A stretch of DNA of 64,000 nt from Sinohyriopsis cumingii (GCA_028554795.2 CM068825.1:153590053-153654052), one strand, 5' to 3'; positions 1 to 8,848 are shown, counted from the first letter of the stretch. Notes: generated by a model from the letters alone, not told the origin. Translations and numbers: made by a program.

Positions 1-1
1 A

Positions 2-430
2 GAGCTGGTGAAAATACAAGTGAAACGTAAAGAACAATTGCATCCGTTACGTCACCAGATCTTTAACCACTGGTACCTGAATAGTATAAGAGAACTGATT
101 CGTCAGAAATTGTTTCAATGGTCAGACATTGTTCAAAACTTTGAGGTCGCCAATGATCGACATGTTCATCATTTTGGTTACTTCGACATTCACCTAGTGC
201 AACGCATTGAGGAAGACAAGTTAAAGGATTACCAACATTTGTTACGTGGAATCTGCTTAGCGGAAGGCGAAACATCTAGACAAACTCTGACGTTTCGGTT
301 ACAGTATGTAACATTTAGATTCCCTACTGGAGAACGAAGATCTCTGGCTAGAAAGTACGTGTATTGCATCCGAAAAAAAGAGAATATAAAAACAGGCTGC
401 CATGCCACGACTTATGTCACATGTCATTGA
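2..430 (+). CDS. Unrecognised Polinton protein, partial at window edge
   Basis: The frame is open through the left edge, so the true start is probably outside the window; the first in-frame GTG is at 8. The visible ~142 residues are basic and rich in His, Arg and aromatic residues, with no membrane segment or familiar motif. I do not recognise the family. A TATAAAAA sequence at 385-392, inside the end of this frame, may serve the next gene. Position and strand match the rest of the element, so it is probably one of its genes rather than host sequence. Confidence 0.5.
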   Translation, partial: ELVKIQVKRKEQLHPLRHQIFNHWYLNSIRELIRQKLFQWSDIVQNFEVANDRHVHHFGYFDIHLVQRIEEDKLKDYQHLLRGICLAEGETSRQTLTFRLQYVTFRFPTGERRSLARKYVYCIRKKENIKTGCHATTYVTCH

Positions 431-1123
431 ACAGATTCCGTGGAAGGAACTCAATGACCATATTCAAACCGTGGATCATTACCATCGATTATTACAAGAA
501 CTGTATCCATTCAATTTGGGTCGACAAGTGGTGTGTGTCTTAGTGACTTGTTTCTGGGATTTCGTTTACCAGCCGATTCTTTGTGGACTCTTTACGATCA
601 GTATTTACCACCTCAATGGCCTTAAATGGTCACGAAAAGCTCCTTTTGCTCAAAGCCTTGCGTTTTCATCTGGATACTTCTCGACCTCAACAGGAAAAAA
701 AGATTCGTCAACTTTTAGCTACCCAAGACGTGTATGACGATGTGTGTGTAGCTTGTGACTTACATCCCCATTGGACAGATGTCCGTGCCTGGAAAGAATG
801 GGATTTTGAGGCTTGGACCCAAGAAGTGGCCCAGTATGCACGAGAGTTGTTCAAGGAAAAAAGTTACTTTTCAACCCGTGTTAGTAACGGTGCCAGAAGA
901 ACCCGTCACCCAGGACGGGACTGTCGTGGACAGGCCTGAAAGACCCTTTCGGGAGGACACTTGTGTGACCTTACCCCCTACTATAGAACTGGTTAGAACA
1001 TTACCCAAAACATGTTGTACAGACACTTGTGTTTATTCCACGTTAATGGTTATCATGTGCCTTTTATCCTTGTACTTAAGCCTTTGGCTTTTATGTATTT
1101 TTGTCTTTCGTATTCATGTTTGA
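402..1123 (+). pseudogene. Decayed or unresolved Polinton gene region
   Basis: This stretch holds several overlapping open segments on the + strand. The first begins with an ATG at 402. The last ends in a long hydrophobic stretch rich in Leu, Ile, Val and Phe that looks like a membrane anchor, so one product may have been membrane-bound. No family is recognised. It sits directly upstream of the packaging ATPase and is followed by an AATAAA at 1136. It is best read as one or two element genes that are no longer whole. Confidence 0.5.
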
Positions 1124-1135
1124 TAAAAAACACTC

Positions 1136-1141
1136 AATAAA
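1136..1141 (+). terminator. Poly(A) signal AATAAA
   Basis: An AATAAA lies 13 bases past the last open segment of the preceding region and 16 bases before the TATA box of the ATPase gene, as expected between two compact polymerase II units. Confidence 0.5.
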
Positions 1142-1156
1142 CGTATTCTGAAAAAG

Positions 1157-1164
1157 TATATAAA
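1157..1164 (+). promoter_or_regulatory. TATA box of the ATPase gene
   Basis: TATATAAA lies about 50 bases upstream of the first ATG in good context (CACCATGG at 1210-1217), between the upstream AATAAA and the ATPase frame. Confidence 0.55.
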
Positions 1165-1294
1165 CTCTTGTCTTGTTTGTTTTTCGTGTCACAAGTGACA
1201 TTTCTCACACCATGGATACTCTGCTCTCTCTGCTCCCTCTTCCTCTACTGTCAAAGTCATCGATGAACACTTAGATCGTGCCAGTTGGGAGGCT

Positions 1295-1954
1295 TTGTAT
1301 CTTCGCCATCCCTTTAACATGCTCATTGCTGGACCTAGCGGTTCAGGCAAAACCGAATTCGTCAAACGTTTGATCGAACATAAACATCATTTGATCGATC
1401 GGCCACCTCAACGGATCGTGTGGTGTTACAAAGAGTGGCAATCGGCGTACAACCTCTTGCGAGAAAGTCAAGGCGATTCCATCGTGTTTGTGGAAGGCAT
1501 TCCTAAAGAAGACGACGGCATCGTCTCTGACTCCCGTCAAACCCATTTGGTCATTTTCGACGACATGTTAGGAGAAGACGAAGAAGAAATTAAACTGTGG
1601 TTCACGCGCAAAGGGCATCACCGTAATGCCAGTGTCGTTTACATCACCCAAAATTTGTTTCAACAAAGTAAAGCCCATCGCACCATCAGTCTCAATGCGC
1701 ATTACGTGGTCTTGTTTAAAAGCCCTCGAGATAAATCGCAAGTGCAAGTCTTAGCCAAACAGTTAGGAACGCCTTGGCTGACTCAGGCGTACGACGATGC
1801 CACTCAAACGCCACACGCCTATTTACTCGTTGATTTGAAACCTACAACCCCCGAGGATTTGCGATTTCGTACCCACTTGTTTCACCACTGGTACCAAGAC
1901 GGAGGGCCTGTCCTGTACACGTCTCCGTCCTCGACTTCATTTCACTCCACATAA
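1295..1954 (+). CDS. Genome-packaging ATPase (FtsK/HerA type)
   Basis: This is the Polinton packaging ATPase, which in related viruses pumps the genome into the capsid. A Walker A motif, GPSGSGKT, lies at residues 13-20 of the open frame. A Walker B, LVIFDDM, is at 85-91, and a sensor-like strand, SVVYITQN, at 113-120. The size (about 220 residues) fits the family. The start used here is simply the first alternative start in the frame; the sequence just upstream also reads like family N-terminus, so the real start is unsettled. A TATA box lies at 1157. The stop is followed within 10 bases by the next TATA box at 1961. Confidence 0.93.
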   Translation: MYLRHPFNMLIAGPSGSGKTEFVKRLIEHKHHLIDRPPQRIVWCYKEWQSAYNLLRESQGDSIVFVEGIPKEDDGIVSDSRQTHLVIFDDMLGEDEEEIKLWFTRKGHHRNASVVYITQNLFQQSKAHRTISLNAHYVVLFKSPRDKSQVQVLAKQLGTPWLTQAYDDATQTPHAYLLVDLKPTTPEDLRFRTHLFHHWYQDGGPVLYTSPSSTSFHST

Positions 1955-1960
1955 AAAATC

Positions 1961-1968
1961 TATAAAAA
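1961..1968 (+). promoter_or_regulatory. TATA box
   Basis: TATAAAAA lies a few bases after the ATPase stop codon and about 45 bases upstream of the next ATG (2007), matching the arrangement at other genes of the element. Confidence 0.5.
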
Positions 1969-2039
1969 CCTCAGACCCTTTTTCGTCTGTCTCACACAAC
2001 GTCAACATGACGTCCCTTTAGTCGCATCTTCCCGTCAAA

Positions 2040-2303
2040 TTGATTCGTGCCTTGTATGGAATCAGTCGAGAAAAAAATCCACAAACACGAGCTCGTGTCT
2101 TAGAAGCTAGTCTCAAAGAAGTCTTACGATGGTTCACGGTGACGGCACGTCAAATACTCCAAGGAATCATTCAGATTCCTCATCAAACCAAACGCTTTTT
2201 CGATCGAAACAAAGTCGGTTTGGTCCAACTGGCCGATCCCCGCATCGACACTCAAACTAAAAAACAAATCATTTTGAAACCTGGAGGGAGCGGTACTCTA
2301 TGA
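2040..2303 (+). CDS. Small basic Polinton protein, unrecognised
   Basis: The open frame gives about 87 residues, Arg/Lys/Gln-rich, with a predicted helical centre and no membrane segment or catalytic motif. There is no ATG at the frame start, so the 5' end is unsettled. It sits between the ATPase and the highly basic protein. Small basic proteins in this position of Polintons are often virion components, but I cannot assign one. Confidence 0.4.
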   Translation: MIRALYGISREKNPQTRARVLEASLKEVLRWFTVTARQILQGIIQIPHQTKRFFDRNKVGLVQLADPRIDTQTKKQIILKPGGSGTL

Positions 2304-2340
2304 GGGGTCATCATTCGCTCTCTCTTAAGATGGGATCCTA

Positions 2341-2937
2341 ATGCCCCCAAAGTTATACCCAAGAAAAAAGTCCAACGAAGCCCCAAGAAGAAAAAGACCA
2401 GGTCCCCAAGGAGAACTTCTCCAGTGGCGGGACCCTCCTCTTACCAGACACCACCCCGGAAAAAGAAAAGAAGCCCCCAGAAAAAAAAAACAGAGAAAAA
2501 GTCCCCAGAAAAAGAAAAGTCCACAGAAGAAAACTAGTCGCAAGAGAGGCACTTCGGCCAGGACGCAACTTTACACTCGCAAACCAGTGACTGCGTCTCC
2601 GGCATCCTCACGTTCATCCACTTCTCCGTTGATGACACCAAGAACTGAAGAGTACTTGGAGACGTTGATTACACCAAGAAGTTCTCCGTTGATGACCCCA
2701 AAAAGAACTTCCCCAGTGGCAGGACCCTCCAATTTAGTGGCAGTGGCTGCTGCTCACAAAGTACCTTCTCCCAAGATCAAAGTCCAAGAAAGATCGGGCA
2801 TGTTACAAAGTTTACTGGATTTGTCCAAGCAAGAACTGGCTCGATTTAGTCCGTTACGTACCCCTGCACGACGTGTCATGCCTGTCCTCAAACTAATACG
2901 ACGTAAAGACAATCAGTGGCGACGCGTTCCAGTATAA
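2341..2937 (+). CDS. Highly basic core-like (putative DNA-condensing) protein
   Basis: A 198-residue protein begins at ATG 2341. Its first 80 residues are dominated by Lys, Arg, Pro and Ser with repeated SPQKK-type blocks. The middle carries repeated SPLMTP motifs (residues about 96-120), and the C-terminus is basic. The composition resembles adenovirus core proteins such as pVII or protamine-like proteins, so packaging or condensing element DNA is the likely role; this is inference from composition only. The stop codon overlaps a TATAAAAA box that probably serves the next gene. Confidence 0.65.
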   Translation: MPPKLYPRKKSNEAPRRKRPGPQGELLQWRDPPLTRHHPGKRKEAPRKKKQRKSPQKKKSPQKKTSRKRGTSARTQLYTRKPVTASPASSRSSTSPLMTPRTEEYLETLITPRSSPLMTPKRTSPVAGPSNLVAVAAAHKVPSPKIKVQERSGMLQSLLDLSKQELARFSPLRTPARRVMPVLKLIRRKDNQWRRVPV

Positions 2938-2940
2938 AAA
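2933..2940 (+). promoter_or_regulatory. TATA box overlapping a stop codon
   Basis: TATAAAAA contains the TAA stop (2935-2937) of the basic protein and lies 56 bases before the ATG at 2996, a spacing similar to the TATA-ATG distance in the three right-end cassettes. Confidence 0.6.
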
Positions 2941-2995
2941 AGGCCTGTGACCAAGTCGAGGTATCAGTGTTTTTGTTTCTCCTGAAGACTCAAAG

Positions 2996-3382
2996 ATGTC
3001 ACCGTCCAGAAAACCCCAAGGAAAGAAAAGAAAAGGACTACCACCACGTTTAGTCAAACATGGAGACATGTTATCTGTCCTGTCCAAAGCTTCTCCACCT
3101 CTACGAAAAAAACTCATTCAATCGGCCTCCAAAGAGGTCATCGATACCGTGTGCGAATGTTGTTTGAACGTCTTGAAAGGCACGATCCCTTTGTCCAAAC
3201 ACCAGAAACAATGCTTAGGCAAACATCGTTACGTTCTTCGCCAAATGGTTCAAAAGAAAATTCCCATTCGTCAAAAAAAGAAGATGTTGGTCCAACGTGG
3301 AGGCATTTTACCCCTCTTGTTAGGTCCCATACTGAAAGGAGTCTTGGGAACCATGTTGGAAGGACTGGTGGGAGCAAGATAA
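2996..3382 (+). CDS. Polinton virion-type protein with hydrophobic C-terminus (pX-like)
   Basis: A 128-residue protein begins at ATG 2996 (AAAGATG). It has a Lys/Arg-rich N-terminus, a Cys/His segment near residues 53-75 (CECC, then a spaced His and Cys) and a C-terminus that turns hydrophobic and glycine-rich after LVQRGG. This basic-then-GGxLP-hydrophobic layout is common in uncharacterised Polinton proteins and recalls small adenovirus core peptides. A role in the virion is inferred from layout. ATAAAAAG follows the stop and may drive the next gene. Confidence 0.65.
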   Translation: MSPSRKPQGKKRKGLPPRLVKHGDMLSVLSKASPPLRKKLIQSASKEVIDTVCECCLNVLKGTIPLSKHQKQCLGKHRYVLRQMVQKKIPIRQKKKMLVQRGGILPLLLGPILKGVLGTMLEGLVGAR

Positions 3383-3431
3383 AAAGGCCCTCGGAAGTCC
3401 CAAGATCTCAGAATCGGCCCCTGACAACCCC

Positions 3432-3863
3432 ATGGAAGGACGAAAACTGGCTTTAGTGCCTTACAAACGATGGATGGAATACCATCGGTGGCAAGAACAA
3501 CGCACCCCGCATTTACCTCCCAATCCCAATTTGAGCGAGATGTCCCAGTTACAACACGAATTGCAGTCCTTAATGGATCGCCAAGATTTGTCCGAAACAG
3601 AAAAAAAGCAAAAGTACGGTCAACTCTTGCAACGACTGCAACTCTTTCACCAGAAAGCTTTAGACGAAACAGCTCTACCCACTTTGAAAGATTTTAAGAC
3701 CTTGATGAAAAGTCCAGCACCATCACCAGTACCAGTACCAGTACCAGTACCACCACTACCAGTGACCAAGACAGAAAAAGGAGAAGAAGAAGAAGACGGG
3801 TTTCAAACCAGAAAAAGTACGCAAGTTAACAACACCACCTACCTCCAGAATTGGATGGATTAA
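3432..3863 (+). CDS. Conserved Polinton protein with LVPY motif and coiled coil
   Basis: A 143-residue protein begins at ATG 3432. The N-terminus carries LVPYKRW, a motif seen near the start of many Polinton and adintovirus small proteins. Residues about 35-85 form a Gln/Leu-rich predicted coiled coil. A Pro-Val repeat follows at about residues 97-112, encoded by a short CCAGTA tandem repeat, then an acidic and basic tail. It probably has a structural or scaffolding role, but no function is known to me. It ends only four bases before the next ATG, so the two may share a transcript. Confidence 0.6.
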   Translation: MEGRKLALVPYKRWMEYHRWQEQRTPHLPPNPNLSEMSQLQHELQSLMDRQDLSETEKKQKYGQLLQRLQLFHQKALDETALPTLKDFKTLMKSPAPSPVPVPVPVPPLPVTKTEKGEEEEDGFQTRKSTQVNNTTYLQNWMD

Positions 3864-3867
3864 AAAG

Positions 3868-4071
3868 ATGATGGCCACCCCTTCTTCATCACAAGAGAAA
3901 AAGAAAGTGAAGACAGAAGTGAAGACAGAAGTGAAACAAGAACCGATATCCCCCGCTCAGACATCCTCCTCTTCAACACCTATTGCCGGTCGCACACGCA
4001 AAGCATTGCAATCCAAGAAAATACCCCAAGAGAAAAAGAGTAGCATCCTCCAAGAGTGGGTGCCTTATTAA
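3868..4071 (+). CDS. Small Ser/Lys-rich protein with SUMO-type motifs
   Basis: A 67-residue protein begins at ATG 3868, four bases after the preceding stop. It carries tandem VKTEVKTEVKQEP motifs that fit the psi-K-x-E sumoylation consensus, a Ser/Thr-rich centre and a C-terminal ILQEWVPY. Such motifs suggest a nuclear or assembly role, but this is inference. No homologous family is named. An AATAAA at 4091 follows, just before the integrase ATG. Confidence 0.5.
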   Translation: MMATPSSSQEKKKVKTEVKTEVKQEPISPAQTSSSSTPIAGRTRKALQSKKIPQEKKSSILQEWVPY

Positions 4072-4090
4072 CACACAAACAAACACAAAA

Positions 4091-4096
4091 AATAAA
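4091..4096 (+). terminator. Poly(A) signal before the integrase
   Basis: AATAAA lies 20 bases after the preceding stop, in an A-rich stretch that also leads straight into the integrase start codon. Confidence 0.4.
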
Positions 4097-4098
4097 AA

Positions 4099-5208
4099 AT
4101 GGAAAAAGTCTTAGCCAGCATTTACTACGATCCCTCGCATCCTGCAGGTTACGCAGGAGTTCAAAAATTGTATCGTGCTGCCAAAACGCGACTGAAAAGT
4201 CTCCGTTTACCTCAAGTGCAACGATGGTTACAAGAACAAGCTACCTACACTTTACACAAACCCATTCGACGCAAGTTTGCCAGAAGTCGCACCCGAGTGG
4301 AAGGCATCGATCATCAATGGCAAGCCGATTTAGCCGATGTCTCTCATTTGGCCAGCTACAATCGTGGCTACAAATATTTGTTTTGTGTCATCGACGTCTT
4401 TTCCAAATTTGCCTGGGTCGTGCCCTTGACTTCCAAATCGAGCAGTGAGTTAGTGCGAGCCCTGCAACGGGTGTTGAAACAAAGCGGTCGTCACCCTCTT
4501 CGATGGCAAACGGACAAATGCACCGAATTTCTAAACCAAGCTTTCCAAAAAGAATTAAAGAAACGTGACATTCATTTTTTTACCACCGAAAATCCCGAAA
4601 CCAAAGCCAGCATCGTGGAACCTTTTCAACGCACTTTGAAAGAACGCATGTGGAAATATTTTGCGCATCACCACACTCTGAAGTACATCGACATCTTACC
4701 GCACCTGGTGCAAGCGTACAACCAATCTTACCATCGAAGCATTGGACGTGCCCCGCAAGAAGTGACTCCCGACAACGAAGTGTTGGTGTTTGAGCGCCTG
4801 TTTGGTACGTCCCCGACGAGGGCTGTCCCCAAGAAAAGTGGAGAGTTGACCGTAGGAGATTGGGTGCGCATTGGCAAAACCAAACGCACTTTCGACAAAG
4901 GTTACTTACCTAACTGGACGACCGAATTGTTTCGCGTCACTGGACGAGTGCATGGCCGTCATCCTACCGTCTATAAATTGGAAGACATGAACGGAGAAGT
5001 GCTCAAAGGAACGTTTTATTTGCACGAGTTACAACGTGTCACCAAAAAAGAAGACGACGTGTACGACATCGAAAGCATTCTCGAACGCAGAACCCGTAAA
5101 GTGGGCAAACGACGTGTCAAAGAAGTCAAAGTACGTTGGAAAGGATACCCACCCAGTTTTGATTCTTGGATCGACGCTTCGCAAGTCATCGACTATAAAA
5201 AGAAGTGA
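4099..5208 (+). CDS. Retroviral-type DDE integrase with chromodomain
   Basis: This 369-residue Polinton integrase inserts the element into host chromosomes. The N-terminus has the family motif YYDPSHPAGYAGVQKLY. The rve core shows Asp at about residue 77 (WQADL), Asp at 139 (QTDKCTEF) and Glu at 174 (SIVEPFQ), a D,D-34-E spacing. A DNA-binding SH3-like stretch follows. A chromodomain lies at about 315-366 with the aromatic core WKGYPPSFDSW, which in related integrases may steer insertion toward modified chromatin. The ATG at 4099 gives the expected family N-terminus. The stop overlaps the region just before the membrane-protein ATG. Confidence 0.96.
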   Translation: MEKVLASIYYDPSHPAGYAGVQKLYRAAKTRLKSLRLPQVQRWLQEQATYTLHKPIRRKFARSRTRVEGIDHQWQADLADVSHLASYNRGYKYLFCVIDVFSKFAWVVPLTSKSSSELVRALQRVLKQSGRHPLRWQTDKCTEFLNQAFQKELKKRDIHFFTTENPETKASIVEPFQRTLKERMWKYFAHHHTLKYIDILPHLVQAYNQSYHRSIGRAPQEVTPDNEVLVFERLFGTSPTRAVPKKSGELTVGDWVRIGKTKRTFDKGYLPNWTTELFRVTGRVHGRHPTVYKLEDMNGEVLKGTFYLHELQRVTKKEDDVYDIESILERRTRKVGKRRVKEVKVRWKGYPPSFDSWIDASQVIDYKKK

Positions 5209-5213
5209 CCATC

Positions 5214-5630
5214 ATGCCCTTTCACACAGACGCAGCTACGTCGACCACTCCTTCACCTAGTTCTTCTGTGCAAGATTTACAAAAACAACCTTTGTGGGTG
5301 TGGTGTGGAGAACGTGTGCCTAAAACGCAAATCGTCTTTTTCTGCCAAATCTTCGTGGTGTATTGTGTCATCGGGGCAGCCATTGCCAATTTGAGTTTGC
5401 AACAAGGAGACAAACAATTGTGGACCATTTTATTGAGCAGTTGCATCGGTTACCTGCTTCCCAATCCCTCCCTGAAATTCTCTTCCAACGGGAACCACGG
5501 GAACCTTGTGTCCAGTGCCAGTGTCAGTCACCACTCCAACCACAACCACAACCAGAACCCCATTTTGGGCGGAGACACGCCTCTGACGTCCAGTAACCCC
5601 TCGGAGAGCCACAGAACTCTGGAATTATGA
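5214..5630 (+). CDS. Two-pass membrane protein of Polintons
   Basis: About 138 residues begin at ATG 5214, chosen over an in-frame GTG at 5205. Two hydrophobic segments, roughly residues 40-60 and 70-85, include FFCQIFVVYCVIGAAIANLS and the conserved LLSSCIGYLLPNPSLK. This pair is a recurrent unnamed protein found next to the capsid genes of many animal Polintons. A Ser/Asn/His-rich tail follows. A role in a virion membrane or in entry or exit is possible but unproven. Its stop codon overlaps the penton start as ATGA. Confidence 0.75.
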   Translation: MPFHTDAATSTTPSPSSSVQDLQKQPLWVWCGERVPKTQIVFFCQIFVVYCVIGAAIANLSLQQGDKQLWTILLSSCIGYLLPNPSLKFSSNGNHGNLVSSASVSHHSNHNHNQNPILGGDTPLTSSNPSESHRTLEL

Positions 5631-6562
5631 GTCACCAAAACCAGTTTTACTTAACCTTACCCAGTGACATTTCCATGGAGGTGTTTCCCAACAACACGTT
5701 GTGCTGTTACACGGCCAAATTACCTCAGGCCATCCCCTTAGATCACGAAGCCCATTGGGAAGTGGCTTTAGTAGAAATGATTCACCCGACCCAAGTCCTC
5801 AATGTCCTTCCCAATCAAAATAAATTTGATGTGGAAGTTTATGACGAGCGAGTGCAACAGTACTTGGATACCCAGGGCAAATATGACAAGAAAACCCGTA
5901 CACAAAATCAAAAGTACACCACCTATCACTTGTTCATTCCCCCAGGCTATTATTTTAGTGGTCAACAGTTGGTCAACACCATAGCCACCAGGTTTAATGG
6001 CGTGTTTCTGAAAGCTTTGGAGGATGCCAAAAAAGGTGTTGTCACCCTGGAATACCACAAAACAGCTCGTCGCTTCCTGACAAAATTTCCTGAGGGGGGT
6101 AAAATCATGTCTTTCTTATTTTGTCCAGAATTGTTTGACATGTTGGGCGGAGACATAAACATAAGAATGACCATGATGAAGAAAAACGAATTACCCATCG
6201 TTTACGATAACGAGTCTTTTAGCAAGTTATTTCGTACCCCAGTAGAACTGAATCAAGGACTGAATTTGATGTTCGTGTATTCCGATGTGGTGGAGTTTAA
6301 CGTGGTGGGACACACCTCCGTACCGTTACTGCGTGTCATTCCTTTGAAAGTGGATTCTGCCACGAACGCTGACGAGGAAGGTGGAAACACTTACCACGTT
6401 CACCGCGAATTTGTCCATCCTCACTATTTGCCTGTCAGCAAGTCGTATTTGGACACGGTCAACATTACTATAAAAGGAGATTTGGGACAAAATATTCCAT
6501 TCACCAAAGGAAAAGTCACGGTGAAACTCCATTTTCGAAAACGATTCTCTCACGACTCGTAA
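5627..6562 (+). CDS. Minor capsid (penton) protein
   Basis: A 311-residue protein begins at ATG 5627, overlapping the preceding stop. Its opening, FYLTLPSDISMEVFPNNT, followed by a WEVALVEM segment, is the signature of the Polinton penton-type single-jelly-roll protein that would occupy capsid vertices. It is predicted to be mostly beta structure without membrane segments. Length fits the family. The gene sits in the standard order before the pVI-like and major capsid genes. Only three bases separate it from the next ATG, which suggests co-expression. Confidence 0.88.
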   Translation: MSHQNQFYLTLPSDISMEVFPNNTLCCYTAKLPQAIPLDHEAHWEVALVEMIHPTQVLNVLPNQNKFDVEVYDERVQQYLDTQGKYDKKTRTQNQKYTTYHLFIPPGYYFSGQQLVNTIATRFNGVFLKALEDAKKGVVTLEYHKTARRFLTKFPEGGKIMSFLFCPELFDMLGGDINIRMTMMKKNELPIVYDNESFSKLFRTPVELNQGLNLMFVYSDVVEFNVVGHTSVPLLRVIPLKVDSATNADEEGGNTYHVHREFVHPHYLPVSKSYLDTVNITIKGDLGQNIPFTKGKVTVKLHFRKRFSHDS

Positions 6563-6565
6563 GTC

Positions 6566-6982
6566 ATGTATCCAGTGTACCGAGGGGTTGCTCGACAGCG
6601 GGGACACGGTTTAGGAGATATGTTAAAATCGGCCTTTCGTTCGGTGGCCCCGGTGTTGAAACCGATGGTGACACGTGGATTGCACGCCTTGAAAGATGCG
6701 GCACTGACGCAAGGCAAAGAATTTCTCCAAAATGTCATCATCGACAAACAAAACCCTAAAGAAGCCTTCATGAGGGCAGGCAAAAATGTCTTGCTTCAAA
6801 CGGGCAAAGACATTTTGGGCCGACGAGACACACCTATAAATACCCTGCACGCTACCGAGTCAAGCATTGAGCAAGGACAAGGCAGAAAGAGACGACGAAG
6901 AAAACACCCTTTCACCAGACCTCAAGCTAGAAAGGCCAAGAAAAGAAGAATAGTTCGAGACTTAGACGTTTTCGATTATTGA
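6566..6982 (+). CDS. pVI-like minor virion protein
   Basis: A 138-residue protein begins at ATG 6566. The N-terminal segment YRGVARQRGHGLGDMLKSAF is followed by amphipathic helices and a very basic C-terminus (KRRRRKHPF; KKRR). This YxG...QRGHGLG opening is typical of Polinton proteins compared with adenovirus pVI/pX, internal proteins that bind hexon and disrupt membranes during entry. The glycine-rich opening may be a processing site for the adenain-like protease encoded downstream. Function is inferred from layout and position between penton and major capsid genes. Confidence 0.72.
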   Translation: MYPVYRGVARQRGHGLGDMLKSAFRSVAPVLKPMVTRGLHALKDAALTQGKEFLQNVIIDKQNPKEAFMRAGKNVLLQTGKDILGRRDTPINTLHATESSIEQGQGRKRRRRKHPFTRPQARKAKKRRIVRDLDVFDY

Positions 6983-6999
6983 AACACAGAAGAAAAAAA

Positions 7000-8313
7000 A
7001 TGATGCACCGAGAATCTTGCGCTTGTTCCAAGTCGGAACTGGATCTGTTTGCCATGCCCCCCACCATGATGACGATGCAAGAATCGCAGTGGGTGGAATT
7101 TCACCCCGTCTCCTCATTGACAGCCTCAGATCCCATCGAGTTTGAAATCAAAGGACAGCCCGAAGATTACATCGATCTGAATAGCAGTTACTTGTACTTG
7201 AAAGTCAAAGTTGTCGATGAGGACAATTCGACCCTAGATGGCGATGAGGTAATAGCTCCCGTCAACAATTTCATGCATTCCTTGTTTAGCGGAGTGGACT
7301 TGTACTTGAACAACAAACTGGTCAGCAGCAGCATGGATACTTACCCTTATCGAGCGTATCTGGAAAATCTCTTGACGTACGGAATAGACGCCAAGAACAC
7401 TCATCTCAATGCCTGTGTGATATGGGAAGCTGACGAAGCTGACAAGTTTGAAAATTTCGAAACTAATGCTACCAAAGACAACAATGACGGATTTGTAGAA
7501 CGAAGAAACAGAATCATAGAAGCCAACACAAGTTTAGAACTAATGGATCGTTTGCATTTGGACATGTGGTTGCAAGAGAAATATTTGCTGAACGGAGTGA
7601 ATGTTCGCCTGAGACTGAATCGCAGTAGTGCCACTTTCCATTTGATAGGTACTACCGCTTGCAAAACTGTCATCGAGGAAGCCAGGCTCTACGTACGACG
7701 CGTGGAAGTGTTACCTAAAGTGGGTAACGACATCAGTCAGACGTTGAGCAGAACGACCGCTAAGTATCCGATCCGACGCGTGGAAGTGAAAACCTTCACC
7801 ATTCCCAAGGGACAGCGATCCATGATCGAAGATCATCTGTTCCAAGGACAGCTACCCAAACGTTTGATCGTTGGTATCGTCGAGAATGAAGCCTTCAACG
7901 GAGCTTTGGCTAAAAATCCTTTCTACTTTCGACACTTTGGCGTGTCCAAGATCGAAGTCAGTCGCGATGGCAAAACCTTGTGTACCCGACTCTTTGAGCC
8001 TGACTTTGAGAAGAAGAATTACTTGAAATCGTACTTGTCCCTGTACCAAGCCACGGGACAGTTAGGAACCAACACCAGTCACGGCATTACGTACGACGAT
8101 TATGCAAAAGGCTATGCTTTGTGGGCTTTCGATTTCACTCCAGACCAAGGCAGCGACGAGGGACATTTCCACCCTATAAAATCTGGCCAAATTCGTGTGG
8201 AAATTCAGTTTGCAAACCGAGACCCTGATGTAACGGTGAACGTCATCCTGTATGCAGAATTCGATAATGCCATAGAAATCAACAGTTTGAGAGAAGTCAT
8301 TCTAGACTATTAG
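7000..8313 (+). CDS. Major capsid protein (double jelly-roll)
   Basis: About 437 residues begin at ATG 7000, chosen because the seven upstream codons lack an ATG. The conserved region DYIDLNSSYLYLKVKVV near residue 60 and the downstream FSGVDLYLNNKLVS segment are hallmarks of the Polinton hexon-like major capsid protein, the family often annotated as F54H12.2-like in animal genomes. It would form the trimeric capsomers. The frame is open throughout with no membrane segment. It is the longest capsid gene and stands in the expected place after the pVI-like gene. Confidence 0.93.
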   Translation: MMHRESCACSKSELDLFAMPPTMMTMQESQWVEFHPVSSLTASDPIEFEIKGQPEDYIDLNSSYLYLKVKVVDEDNSTLDGDEVIAPVNNFMHSLFSGVDLYLNNKLVSSSMDTYPYRAYLENLLTYGIDAKNTHLNACVIWEADEADKFENFETNATKDNNDGFVERRNRIIEANTSLELMDRLHLDMWLQEKYLLNGVNVRLRLNRSSATFHLIGTTACKTVIEEARLYVRRVEVLPKVGNDISQTLSRTTAKYPIRRVEVKTFTIPKGQRSMIEDHLFQGQLPKRLIVGIVENEAFNGALAKNPFYFRHFGVSKIEVSRDGKTLCTRLFEPDFEKKNYLKSYLSLYQATGQLGTNTSHGITYDDYAKGYALWAFDFTPDQGSDEGHFHPIKSGQIRVEIQFANRDPDVTVNVILYAEFDNAIEINSLREVILDY

Positions 8314-8318
8314 AAGCC

Positions 8319-8804
8319 ATGGAAGACTGTTATCCCTCTTTACCTAGTGGAGAAACTTTGGACATGAAATGTGAAGAGACCATGGAAAAAGAAGAAGTGA
8401 TCATGATGAAGTCGAGATGGCCAGAACAAGAAGCCCATTTAGTCTGCTGTTTTGCCAAACACTTGGCCGAAAAAATGACGGAGTTGATCAAGAAAAATTG
8501 CTATGGATGTCAAAACGATCATCCCAGTCAAATTCAACACGATAAATGCCTGATGTTGAGTCAAGAAGAAAAATTGGACGAGTATCTGGACGAAGCTTGG
8601 AGTCTCATCTCGGACGAAGACGTGTGGCACCAGTGGTATAAAGACTTGCGTGAACATTCTTGTCCACCATTAACCACTCAAGAGATCCATCGTATCGAAG
8701 CTCTCCTGAATCAGAGTGAGGAGACGAAACGAAGAAACGGTTATTTGTCAGACATTTTCAAGCAAAAAGTCAGGATCGAATTGATGACATATTATTACCT
8801 GTGA
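8319..8804 (+). CDS. Conserved small Cys/His protein of Polintons
   Basis: A 161-residue acidic protein begins at ATG 8319. It contains a Cys-x2-Cys-x3-HPSQ-x4-H-x2-C arrangement (CYGCQNDHPSQ, residues about 61-71) that could bind a metal. The same motif recurs in unnamed Polinton proteins between the capsid and protease genes. The flanks are Glu-rich and helical. I know no function; a regulatory or assembly role is possible. It begins five bases after the capsid stop. Confidence 0.6.
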   Translation: MEDCYPSLPSGETLDMKCEETMEKEEVIMMKSRWPEQEAHLVCCFAKHLAEKMTELIKKNCYGCQNDHPSQIQHDKCLMLSQEEKLDEYLDEAWSLISDEDVWHQWYKDLREHSCPPLTTQEIHRIEALLNQSEETKRRNGYLSDIFKQKVRIELMTYYYL

Positions 8805-8848
8805 AGAAAAAAAACACACAAATGGATACCTGGGAACTTTAATACCTT

